DNA of 64,000 bases from Roseofilum capinflatum BLCC-M114. Lineage in GTDB: Bacteria > Cyanobacteriota > Cyanobacteriia > Cyanobacteriales > Desertifilaceae. Every line of letters begins with the position of its first letter. Position 1 is the stretch's first letter. Position numbers and translations under genes: made by a program. The notes beneath the pieces are model-generated. The model did no database searches and was not told the DNA's origin. It worked only from the letters and a program-made list of their open reading frames with translations. The stretch is from contig NZ_JAQOSO010000092.1 in assembly GCF_030068505.1 (NCBI RefSeq), positions 30,808-94,807 on the forward strand, given 5' to 3'. Below, in pieces: positions 52,341-60,923 of the stretch.

Positions 52341-54173
52341 ATGAAAATTCTATTGGTCGAAGACGATCGCGCCTTAGCTGAACTGTTAAAAAACGAACTC
52401 ACCGCTCACCATTATTTGGTTGATGTGGCGTTTGAGGGCAATTTAGGATGGCAACTGGCAGAAGGGATTATCTACGACTTAATTGTGCTAGATGTGGAAT
52501 TACCCCAACTCAATGGGATTGAATTTTGTCAGCAGCGACGCAAAAAGGGCGATCGCACCCCCATTCTGCTGATGACTGCCCAAGACTCTAGCACCCAAAA
52601 GGTGACGGGGTTAGATGCAGGAGCCGATGATTACCTGACCAAACCCATTGACTTACCGGAACTGCTGGCTAGAATTCGCGCTCTGTTGCGTCGAGGCAAT
52701 GATAGCCGACTGCCGACCTTAACTTGGGGGAAGTTACGTCTCGATCCCAGTCAATGTCAAGTCACCTATGAAAAAACCCTACTCAAGCTCACCGCCAAAG
52801 AATACGAATTGCTGGAATTGTTTCTGCGTCATCCGCAACGGATTTTTAGTCAAAGTGCCATTCTCGATCATTTATGGTCTTTTGATGACCCCCCTTCAGA
52901 AAATGCGGTACGCACCCATATCAAAAGCTTGCGTCAAAAACTGAAAAAAGCAGGCAGCTCCAGCAGTTTTATTGAGACAGTCTATGGTTTAGGGTATCGC
53001 CTCAATGGAGGGCTTCAAGAGACCGCAAGCCGCCACAATTCTAATATTCCTCCAGCCTTTTTATCCATTTGGGAACGCTATCAGGATCAATATTGCGATC
53101 GCCTGAAAGTCATCCAAACCACCCTCGACCATCTCCCCACCGATTTCCTCGATCCCGACTCCCTCCAAGATGCCATTCGTGAAGCCCATACCCTGGCTGG
53201 TTCCCTGGGTAGCTTTGGCCTCAAGGATCTTTCTGAAGTCGCTAGGGAGATTGAACAGATCTTGAAAACGCCCCAAGATCGAACCACACTCTTAGAAACC
53301 TTAGCCCCTCAAATCAACCAATTACATGAAGGTCTAACCCAGAATACAACTAAAAAGATGGCTCCTCTTCCTCCCCAACCGATAGTCTTACCCCAGATTC
53401 TAATTATCGAAGCCGATCCCATTTTTGCCAACTCCTTGCAAGAACAAGCGACCCGCGCTCATCTGAATCCGGTGGTAGTTTCTACCCTATCAGAGGGGAA
53501 GCAGAAGGTGAAGAAGTGCCCCCCGGATCTGATTGTCCTAGAGTTATCCCTTCCCAAAACTGGCCAGACTCAGATCTTAGAATGGATCGCCTCGATCGCC
53601 ACGGCCGAACCCCCCATACCGGTGGTGGTTTTGGCCGAGCAAAACACCTTAGAGGATCGGTTGGCTGTGGCGAGAGCAGGAGGACAAGGATTTTTGCAAA
53701 AACCGATTTCGGCCCAAGAGGCGATCGCCTCCCTGCGTCCCTTCCTCAAAGGGGATCAAACCCAATCCCCCCAACTGCTGATTGTTGATGATGACAGCCA
53801 ACTCTTAGCCTACTTAAAACAAATCCTTACCCCTTGGGGATTTGCAATTACCCTGCTCAACCATCCCCAAGAGTTTTGGCAAACCCTACAAGAGATCCAA
53901 CCGGATTTAGTTCTGCTAGATATTGAAATGCCGGAAGTAACCGGTATTGAACTGTGTCAAGTGCTGCGGAATGACCCCCAATGGATGGGGCTGCCGGTGT
54001 TGTTCCTCTCCAGTCATCGGGATTCCCAAACCATTCAGCAAGTTTTTTTAGCTGGAGCTGATGATTATATCCAAAAACCGATTGTAGAACCAGAATTAAT
54101 TGCTCGCATTCTTAACCGTTTAGAGCGTCGCTCCAAACCTTCTCTAGTGCAGCGATATAGCGCTTCGCGCTAG
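52341..54173 (+). CDS. Multi-module response regulator: REC-wHTH-HPt-REC(Glu)-REC
   Basis: The predicted protein has 610 residues. REC1 has EDD and Asp51 (LIVLDVELP). The OmpR-type winged helix (about 130-225) has LTAKEYELLELFLRHPQRI and VYGLGYRL. A histidine phosphotransfer domain follows with His283 (AHTLAGSLGSFG). The second receiver (about 355-470) has Glu401 where the phospho-Asp should be (LIVLELSLP), and the third (about 475-595) has Asp527 (LVLLDIEMP). ATG at 52341 with GGAGG three to four bases upstream is chosen over TTG 52263. The downstream kinase begins 11 bases after the stop, so the genes are co-transcribed. Confidence 0.93.
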   Translation: MKILLVEDDRALAELLKNELTAHHYLVDVAFEGNLGWQLAEGIIYDLIVLDVELPQLNGIEFCQQRRKKGDRTPILLMTAQDSSTQKVTGLDAGADDYLTKPIDLPELLARIRALLRRGNDSRLPTLTWGKLRLDPSQCQVTYEKTLLKLTAKEYELLELFLRHPQRIFSQSAILDHLWSFDDPPSENAVRTHIKSLRQKLKKAGSSSSFIETVYGLGYRLNGGLQETASRHNSNIPPAFLSIWERYQDQYCDRLKVIQTTLDHLPTDFLDPDSLQDAIREAHTLAGSLGSFGLKDLSEVAREIEQILKTPQDRTTLLETLAPQINQLHEGLTQNTTKKMAPLPPQPIVLPQILIIEADPIFANSLQEQATRAHLNPVVVSTLSEGKQKVKKCPPDLIVLELSLPKTGQTQILEWIASIATAEPPIPVVVLAEQNTLEDRLAVARAGGQGFLQKPISAQEAIASLRPFLKGDQTQSPQLLIVDDDSQLLAYLKQILTPWGFAITLLNHPQEFWQTLQEIQPDLVLLDIEMPEVTGIELCQVLRNDPQWMGLPVLFLSSHRDSQTIQQVFLAGADDYIQKPIVEPELIARILNRLERRSKPSLVQRYSASR

Positions 54174-54238
54174 GGAATAGGGTTGTGGTACATGGCTTTG
54201 AGCCTTTAATGCTGTACACCATAACAGCGCGAAGCGCT
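54159..54238. repeat. Inverted pair AGCGCTTCGCGCT / AGCGCGAAGCGCT
   Basis: Perfect 13-bp complementary words at 54159-54171 and 54226-54238, each nearly palindromic. The first one contains the last codons and TAG of the response regulator. The second lies in the first codons of the longest form of the next kinase. This makes the true start of that kinase uncertain. Confidence 0.7.
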
Positions 54239-57200
54239 GTATTTGCAAACATAATGGATGGGAGTCAGTCCCTAGTGCCCTCCAGATACAATAGAGTCAT
54301 CCCAAGTGATGGAATCGAACAGAGATTAGATTACCCTATGATGCGATCGGATATGGTGTTTCAAAATGATCGATGCAGTTCCTTAGAAGAGGAGAACTGC
54401 GATCCTGCTTCGCAGGCCTCAACACTGCTCGGTAACCCTCACTGGGGCGATCGAGCATCACAGCAGTTTAGCACTGAACTGGCAACCCATACCGACATTC
54501 ATCGCGCGTTGTCTTTGATGGAACACCTGATGCTGATTATTGATCTCGATCGCCATCAAATTAAGGTCATTCCTACCGATATACAAGCGGATTGGGTGCA
54601 ACTGACGATACAAGAGTTCTCTACAGATGGCTTCTGGGATCTCATGATGGAGGCGATCGCCACTCAAACCCCCCAATCTATTCAATACCAGCTAACCCAC
54701 GCTAACCAACGGACGCGCTCTTTTCAAGCTCAAATTTACCCTTACGCCGAAAATACAGTTCTTTGGGTTGCCACTCCCCATATTTCCCTCTCTCCTCCTG
54801 AGAGTATCCCTTCCCTGCTGGCCGAAATCACTCTAAAAATTCGCCAATCTTTAGATTTAGACAAGATTTTAAGAGTTACTACCACTGAAATTTGTAGCTT
54901 ACTGCAAACTGACCGCGCCTTGATTTTACAACTGCAAAAAGATGGCTCGGCCCTGGTGATTGAAGAATCAGTTATTCCGGGATGGATTCCCTTACTCGGA
55001 CATAAAATTTATGACCCCTGTTTCCAAGCCTATGAATCCTACTATCTTCAAGGTCGTGTGGGTCAACTCAACCGCATCGAAGACCTGAATACAGATTCCT
55101 GCTATCGAGAATTTTTGACCTATTTCCAAGTTCAATCCAATTTAGTTATTCCCCTAATTAGTCAAGAGGAACTCTGGGGGTTTCTAATTGTTCATCAATG
55201 TTCTCATTCCCGACAATGGAAATCTTGGGAAATTGATTTTCTGCAACAATTGGGCAATCAAGTGGGCATTGCCATTGCCCAATCTGCGATCCTGAAACAA
55301 ATGCGCCTCGTTGCTCAGAAACTTGCCTTTCATTTTGAAAATTCGCCCTTGGCTGTGATTGAATGGAATCAGGAATTCCGGATTCGCCAATGGTCTCCTC
55401 AAGCCGAGCATATCTTAGGGTGGAGTTTTGCCGAAGTGGAAGGCAAACATTGGTCTCAATTTCCCTTTATTTTTGAGCCAGATTTAGAAGAATTCAAGGA
55501 ATCTGTTTTTAGCCTGATTGATGGCACTCAGGATCGGCAAATTTGTAGCTATCGCAATTTAAATCAAGCGGGCAACCTGATTTATTGTGAATGGTATCAC
55601 TCAGTTCTACGGGATCAAGAAGGGAATGTATTATCGATTCTTTCTCTCGTTCAAGATGTGAGCGATCGCCACCAAGCTGAAACGGCTCTGCGCCAAAGTG
55701 AAGCCCATTTTCGCATCACTTTTGAACAGTCTCCCATTGGCATGAGCTTAAATAATTTGGATGGCACAATTGTGCAACTCAATCAAGCGTATTTGAATTT
55801 GTTAGGGTATCGCTTTGAAGAGTTGAAAGACTTGCCCACTCGCTACTTTATTCATCCGGATGATCTGCATATTGATCGAGACCTTTATCAGCAATTGGTT
55901 AATCACAATATCGATCATTATACCATAGAAAAACGTTTGATCGACAAACGCAAACAAATTGTATATACCCTCTTTAAGGTTGCCTTAATTTACGATCGTG
56001 ATGGTCATCCCTTGCATATTATTTCCCAAGTCATAGATATTAGCGATCGCAAACAAGTAGAAGAATCCCTTCAACAGAGTGAAGAACGTTGGCAACTGGC
56101 GATTCAAGGCAATCATGATGGGATTTGGGATTGGAATGTACAAACCAATGAGGTATTTTTTTCTCCGCGCTGGAAAGAAATGTTAGGCTACAGCCATGAG
56201 GAACTGAGCAATACCATAGAAGAATGGACAAAACGAGTCCATCCCGATGATTTACCTTGGGCGATGCGAGCCATTCGCAAACATTTTAACCAGGAAACTC
56301 CCTTTTATATTAATGAGCATCGATTACGGTGCAAAGATGGCAGTTATAAATGGATTTTAGACCGGGGACAAGCCCTCTGGGATGATGGGGGAAATGTGCT
56401 AAGGATGGTGGGGTCTCACACCGATATTAGCGATCGCAAACAAGCCGAAGCTGCCCTGCGAGAGAGCGAAGCCCGCTACAGTTCTCTCACCAACGATGTG
56501 CTGGATAAATCCGCCGTCGGGATTTTTATCCTCGATGCCGAATTTAAGGTCGTGTGGGTGAATCAAACCCTAGAGAAATTCTTTGGCGTAAAGCGAGAAG
56601 AGATTATCGGTCGCGATAAACGATCGCTCATTCGCGATCGCATTCAATACCTATTTGCCGATCCGCAACAGTTTCATGATACGGTGCTGGCCACCTACGA
56701 CCATAACACCTATACCGAACACTTTGAATGCCATATTCTCCCCGCTCAAACCCGTCAAGACCGATGGTTAGAACACCTGAGTCAACCCATCCAATCCGGC
56801 TTATATGCGGGTGGACGCATTGAACACTACACCGATATCAGCGATCGCATTCTCCATGAAGCCGAACTGCATCGCCTCAACCGCGCCCTGCATACCCTCA
56901 GCCACTGCAACCAGGCGATCGTCCGTTCCACCTCCGAAATCGACCTGCTCCATAACATCTGTGATATCCTCGTCAACCTAGGCGGTTATCGCCTCGCTTG
57001 GATCGGCTACGTTGAACAAGACCCCCAGAAAAGCATTACCCCCATCGCCAAAGCCGGGTATGAAAACGGCTATCTTGAACGACTACACCTCACCTGGGCC
57101 GATACAGAACTCGGCCGAGGCCCCACCGGAATCGCTGCTCGCAGAGGCCAACCCTGTGCCTTTCAAGACATCCTTACCCACCCCAACTATGCCCCTTGGC

Positions 57201-58996
57201 GACGGCAAGCCGAACAACGGGGTTATCGCTCCTCCATTGCCCTCCCCCTGAAAACTGACCAAGGGGTATTTGCCGTCCTTAACCTCTACTCCAGTCAACC
57301 AGATGCCTTTGATGACTCTGAAATTCGGCTTTTGTCTGAATTGAGTGCCGATATCACCTATGGGGTGATGGCTCTGAGAACCCATCACGCCCATGCCGAG
57401 AGTGAAGAGAAATTTCGCCAACTGGCCGAAAACATCGAGGATGTGTTCTGGATGACGACTGCCAACCAAGACCAAATGCTCTATGTGAGTCCCGCCTATG
57501 AAAAAATTTGGGGACGCACCCAAGAGAGTCTCTATCAGCAGCCGAAATCCTTTATTGAGTCCATTCATCCGAGCGATCGCCCCAGGGTAACCACCGTACT
57601 CCAATCCTCTAATACCTTCGATCTCGAATATCGGATCAGGCAACCGGATGGCGACCTGCGCTGGATTTGGGATCGGGGCTTTCCCATTGTTGATGCCAAC
57701 GGCGATGTCTATCGACGGGCTGGAATTGCCAAAGATATCACCACCCGCAAACAGACGGAAGAGCTACTGCGACGCACCAACGAACATCTAGAAATCCGAG
57801 TCGCCCAACGGACTGCTGAACTGGCTTCAGCCAATCTACGGCTGCGAGAGGAACTCGAACAAAGACAACGAACGGAATCTCATCTAGAAGAAGCGGAACG
57901 CCGGTGGCGCACCCTGCTAGAAAATGTGCGCTTGTTGGTGGTGGGACTCGATCGCCAGGGAACCATTGAATATGTTAATCCCTTTTTTGTGGAGTTAACC
58001 GGTTATCCGGCCTCGGAAATCCTGGGCAAAAATTGGTTTGATACCCTGATTCCTGCCCATGCTTGCCCAAAAGTGCGTCGCACCCTGCAAGGGTTACTCA
58101 CCCCCGAAGGCAATCCCCATTATCACCATACTGTGCTTACTCAGTCCGGAGAAGAGAAGATGATTGCCTGGAATAGCACCCAACTCCATGATGCCCAGGG
58201 AGAGGCGATCGGGACGATGAGCATTGGCGAAGATATTACCGAACGCTACGCTATTGAACGGATGAAAGATGAGTTTATTTCCGTGGTCAGCCATGAACTG
58301 CGTACTCCTTTAACGTCAATCCATGGAGGGCTGAATTTATTGTCGAGTGGCTTGGTCGATCCCAGTTCTTCCAGAGGAAAGCATGTAATTAATATTGCGG
58401 CTGATAGTGCGGAACGTTTAGTGCGATTGGTCAATGATATTCTGGAATTAGAGCGCCTAGAGTCGGGCAAGATCCGCTTACAAAAACAGGCGATCGCCGT
58501 CAATGACTTGTTGCTGCTCGCCGTCGAGCAAATGCAGGTGATGGCCACCCGTGCCGGAGTCACCCTTGTGGTCTCGGAACAGACTTCAGGCGTAGAGTTT
58601 TATGCGGATGTAGACCGTATGTTGCAAGTGCTGACCAATTTGTTAAGTAATGCGATTAAATTTTCCGATCCCGGAAGTCAGGTGAGCTTAACGGTGACCC
58701 AGGACTTTCTCAGCATTCACGGCCCCTATTGTCCCTGTCCGGATTCACCCCATCTCACCTTTACCATTGAAGATTGGGGTCGGGGAATTCCCAAAGATAA
58801 ACTGGAGTCCATTTTTGAGCGCTTCCATCAAGTGGATGCCTCCGACTCCCGTCGTAAGGGAGGCACGGGTTTGGGTCTAGCCATCTGCCGCAGTATCGTG
58901 GAACAACATGGGGGACGGATTTGGGTAGAGAGTCAGTTAAACCAAGGGAGTCAGTTTTCTTTTTCCCTACCCATCCATATCCAAGGAGAAGGGTAA
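54185..58996 (+). CDS. Multi-PAS/GAF histidine kinase with a DXCF-type cyanobacteriochrome GAF domain
   Basis: The longest form has 1603 residues (GTG 54185). ATG at 54254, 54338 or 54353 would also be possible, as the first 150 bases include a repeat. The domain order is a PAS-like N-terminus (about 110-195), a GAF domain (about 205-370), four PAS modules (about 380-890), a second GAF (about 900-1055), and two further PAS modules with a coiled coil. HisKA (VVSHELRTPL, His1370) and HATPase (NLLSNAIKF, DWGRGIP, GGTGLGLAI) follow. GAF1 holds DPCF with Cys279, SCYREF with Cys306 and WGFLIVHQCS, the pattern of bilin-binding DXCF cyanobacteriochromes. So it is probably a photoreceptor kinase. GAF2 has no such cysteines. 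A CheY gene begins three bases after the stop. Confidence 0.88.
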   Translation: MVHGFEPLMLYTITARSAVFANIMDGSQSLVPSRYNRVIPSDGIEQRLDYPMMRSDMVFQNDRCSSLEEENCDPASQASTLLGNPHWGDRASQQFSTELATHTDIHRALSLMEHLMLIIDLDRHQIKVIPTDIQADWVQLTIQEFSTDGFWDLMMEAIATQTPQSIQYQLTHANQRTRSFQAQIYPYAENTVLWVATPHISLSPPESIPSLLAEITLKIRQSLDLDKILRVTTTEICSLLQTDRALILQLQKDGSALVIEESVIPGWIPLLGHKIYDPCFQAYESYYLQGRVGQLNRIEDLNTDSCYREFLTYFQVQSNLVIPLISQEELWGFLIVHQCSHSRQWKSWEIDFLQQLGNQVGIAIAQSAILKQMRLVAQKLAFHFENSPLAVIEWNQEFRIRQWSPQAEHILGWSFAEVEGKHWSQFPFIFEPDLEEFKESVFSLIDGTQDRQICSYRNLNQAGNLIYCEWYHSVLRDQEGNVLSILSLVQDVSDRHQAETALRQSEAHFRITFEQSPIGMSLNNLDGTIVQLNQAYLNLLGYRFEELKDLPTRYFIHPDDLHIDRDLYQQLVNHNIDHYTIEKRLIDKRKQIVYTLFKVALIYDRDGHPLHIISQVIDISDRKQVEESLQQSEERWQLAIQGNHDGIWDWNVQTNEVFFSPRWKEMLGYSHEELSNTIEEWTKRVHPDDLPWAMRAIRKHFNQETPFYINEHRLRCKDGSYKWILDRGQALWDDGGNVLRMVGSHTDISDRKQAEAALRESEARYSSLTNDVLDKSAVGIFILDAEFKVVWVNQTLEKFFGVKREEIIGRDKRSLIRDRIQYLFADPQQFHDTVLATYDHNTYTEHFECHILPAQTRQDRWLEHLSQPIQSGLYAGGRIEHYTDISDRILHEAELHRLNRALHTLSHCNQAIVRSTSEIDLLHNICDILVNLGGYRLAWIGYVEQDPQKSITPIAKAGYENGYLERLHLTWADTELGRGPTGIAARRGQPCAFQDILTHPNYAPWRRQAEQRGYRSSIALPLKTDQGVFAVLNLYSSQPDAFDDSEIRLLSELSADITYGVMALRTHHAHAESEEKFRQLAENIEDVFWMTTANQDQMLYVSPAYEKIWGRTQESLYQQPKSFIESIHPSDRPRVTTVLQSSNTFDLEYRIRQPDGDLRWIWDRGFPIVDANGDVYRRAGIAKDITTRKQTEELLRRTNEHLEIRVAQRTAELASANLRLREELEQRQRTESHLEEAERRWRTLLENVRLLVVGLDRQGTIEYVNPFFVELTGYPASEILGKNWFDTLIPAHACPKVRRTLQGLLTPEGNPHYHHTVLTQSGEEKMIAWNSTQLHDAQGEAIGTMSIGEDITERYAIERMKDEFISVVSHELRTPLTSIHGGLNLLSSGLVDPSSSRGKHVINIAADSAERLVRLVNDILELERLESGKIRLQKQAIAVNDLLLLAVEQMQVMATRAGVTLVVSEQTSGVEFYADVDRMLQVLTNLLSNAIKFSDPGSQVSLTVTQDFLSIHGPYCPCPDSPHLTFTIEDWGRGIPKDKLESIFERFHQVDASDSRRKGGTGLGLAICRSIVEQHGGRIWVESQLNQGSQFSFSLPIHIQGEG

Positions 58997-58999
58997 ATT

Positions 59000-59386
59000 A
59001 TGGCCACTAAACGGATTTTAGTCATTGATGATGATGATGGAGTACGGGAAATTATTCAGATTTCCCTGGAAGCGGCGGCTGGATGGGAGGTGATCCCCGC
59101 TTCGTCGGGTCAAGAGGGGATAGAACTGGCCGCAATTCAACAGCCGGATGCTATTTTGTTGGATATGATGATGCCGGGAATGGATGGTAAGGCGACCTAT
59201 CAAGCGCTACAAGGCAATCCTTTGACGGTAAATCTCCCGACCATTCTGCTGACGGCTAAGGCCAAAAATAGTGAAAAACAACAGTTTATTGAGGATTTAG
59301 GGGTCACTGGGGTGATTACTAAACCCTTTGATGCCATGGGGTTAGTCCAACAAATGTGTTGGCTTCTCCATTGGCCGGAAACATGA
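59000..59386 (+). CDS. CheY-like single-domain response regulator
   Basis: The predicted receiver protein has 128 residues: acidic DDDD (10-13), phospho-acceptor Asp55 (ILLDMMMPGMDG), Thr (LLTAKAK) and Lys (VITKPFD). It lacks an output domain. It starts three bases after the photoreceptor kinase stop and is the obvious phosphate acceptor for it. Confidence 0.93.
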   Translation: MATKRILVIDDDDGVREIIQISLEAAAGWEVIPASSGQEGIELAAIQQPDAILLDMMMPGMDGKATYQALQGNPLTVNLPTILLTAKAKNSEKQQFIEDLGVTGVITKPFDAMGLVQQMCWLLHWPET

Positions 59387-59487
59387 AGAAATGTTAAGTT
59401 TTATTCCCAGCCGAGAGAGAATCACAAAATCCTCACATTTGTCTTTTACAGTTTGGGGGCAAAGATCAATTAGAGGTCGAAACAGTT

Positions 59488-59886
59488 ATGGGCTATACAT
59501 CGAAGAGTCCCAAAACTGGGGATAGTAAAACAGGTGGTGCAGCATGGCAACAATTGTCGGTTTCCTCGTCTACGGACGAACCCTGGACAGACATGGAGTA
59601 TATTGACCTGGCGATCGCCGTTCTCAAAACCCAAGACCCCGATCTGATTCATTCCCTGACTGATTTTTTAATGGTTTTGCCCACTCCGGGTCACATTGAA
59701 GGGGTACTTGAACATGCGATCGATCAACTCGCTCAGATTGATAGAAATACCCATCAGTGGATTTTAGACCATTCTGCTTGTTTGATGCCTTATGTCGATC
59801 TGCTTCAGAGCCAATCTAGACCCCCTTGTGTATCCCCATCCTATTGGAGTGATTTACAGGCGAAAACTCCTGCCTTTTTAGCTTAA
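59488..59886 (+). CDS. Hypothetical protein, unknown
   Basis: The predicted soluble protein has 132 residues. A low-complexity Ser/Thr/Lys-rich N-terminus (1-35) is followed by a helical domain (WTDMEYIDLAIAVLKTQDPD to QWILDHSACLMP). I know no family. ATG at 59488 with GAGG ten bases upstream. It heads a run of small same-strand genes after the CheY gene. Confidence 0.6.
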   Translation: MGYTSKSPKTGDSKTGGAAWQQLSVSSSTDEPWTDMEYIDLAIAVLKTQDPDLIHSLTDFLMVLPTPGHIEGVLEHAIDQLAQIDRNTHQWILDHSACLMPYVDLLQSQSRPPCVSPSYWSDLQAKTPAFLA

Positions 59887-59915
59887 ACCAGCTTATCCAC
59901 CTAGAGGGAAAAGTA

Positions 59916-60308
59916 ATGCCTCCTAAGATTCTACTCATTGAACAAACTGGAGAGCTTCGGAAGTTACTAGATGAGGTACGAACTCAAGCCGAATTCAACT
60001 GTATTTCGACCACTGAACCTTCCTTAGCCCTACAGTTGTGTCATTATCTATCCCCTCATCTCATTTTCGTTGACTTTGAACTTCCTCAGTTCAATGGATA
60101 TCAGTTTTCTGAGCAAGTCAATGGAGGTTTTGAACGTCCCCATATTCCCTTAATTGCTATTATTCATCCTGCTCATATCATTGAGTATCGTCAATCTCTT
60201 TATACGGTAGATGACTATTTGTTTAAACCTGTCAACATCAATCAATTAATCCAAAGAGTTGAGTCTTATTTGTCCGATCCCTATAGGTTATGTCCATCTT
60301 TTAATTGA
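59916..60308 (+). CDS. Divergent CheY-like response regulator
   Basis: The predicted receiver-like protein has 130 residues. Phospho-acceptor Asp53 (FVDFELPQFNGYQFS) and Lys (YLFKPVN) are kept. The acidic pair near the N-terminus is reduced to Glu9-Gln10, and the switch Thr is replaced (AIIHP). Phosphorylation may be weak or absent. The ATG at 59916 follows GAGGGAAAAG. Confidence 0.83.
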   Translation: MPPKILLIEQTGELRKLLDEVRTQAEFNCISTTEPSLALQLCHYLSPHLIFVDFELPQFNGYQFSEQVNGGFERPHIPLIAIIHPAHIIEYRQSLYTVDDYLFKPVNINQLIQRVESYLSDPYRLCPSFN

Positions 60309-60338
60309 TCCTTGACTTACCCCACAGGAGGTTAGATA

Positions 60339-60545
60339 ATGTTAGAAATGAATTGTCCTTGTTGCTCCTATCCACTACTCAGACATATTCGCTCTACAGG
60401 GATGTATTGGTACTGTAGTCATTGTCATCAAGAAATGCCCACTAATTCGCTGTATTCACGAGAGAGAAGTCGCTCAATCTCCTCTCCCTTTATCGAAGAG
60501 TGGCTCAAGTATAAACAGCAAAAACTGCTGGCTGTAGGAGCATAA
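60339..60545 (+). CDS. Small zinc-ribbon protein
   Basis: The predicted protein has 68 residues with CPCC (Cys6, Cys9) and CSHC (Cys26, Cys29), a classic zinc ribbon (MNCPCCSYPLLRHIR ... YWYCSHCHQEMP). The C-terminal tail is basic. Strong ribosome binding site AGGAGGT six bases before ATG 60339. Similar small zinc ribbons are common in cyanobacteria; the function is unknown. Confidence 0.75.
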   Translation: MLEMNCPCCSYPLLRHIRSTGMYWYCSHCHQEMPTNSLYSRERSRSISSPFIEEWLKYKQQKLLAVGA

Positions 60546-60600
60546 ATTAATTCTTTTGTTGAATCCATGTCGTTATTTGTTAACTCAGGAGAAGTTCATC

Positions 60601-60912
60601 ATGTTGTATCCCCAAACCTTTGACCAAAAAAGTTGGATGTTATGTTACTACAAAAATGAAAGCCAAGGAGTACAGATTCTAAAAATTGATAATGTAGAAG
60701 ATTGGTACTTTGAACGGCTGGTTAAGCCAGAAGAGCGCTTGGTTTTTGAAGCACCAGAAATGGCCCAATTACAGATTCATTATGCATCTTCGAGTCAATA
60801 TAAATCGCTGGAAATTATTCCCTGCTATCAAATTCGAGTTAGATATGGGCTAGAGTATGAATCGCTTGCTAGGCCTAATTTAAAAGTGGTTTCCATTAAC
60901 CGTAGTGCTTAA
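60601..60912 (+). CDS. DUF1830 family protein
   Basis: The predicted cyanobacteria-specific protein has 103 residues. The features are MLCYYKN, ILKIDNVEDWYFERLVKPEERLVFEAP and AQLQIHY, the DUF1830 pattern (CCY ... NWYFERVVFPGQRLVFEA). ATG at 60601 with AGGAG eight bases upstream is chosen over TTG 60556. The function is unknown. Confidence 0.82.
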   Translation: MLYPQTFDQKSWMLCYYKNESQGVQILKIDNVEDWYFERLVKPEERLVFEAPEMAQLQIHYASSSQYKSLEIIPCYQIRVRYGLEYESLARPNLKVVSINRSA

Positions 60913-60923
60913 TCACAGAGTCA

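Noticed and set aside
57083-57643. 186-codon minus-strand ORF
   Set aside because: It lies entirely within the photoreceptor kinase gene, whose domains are continuous there. It is an antisense shadow.
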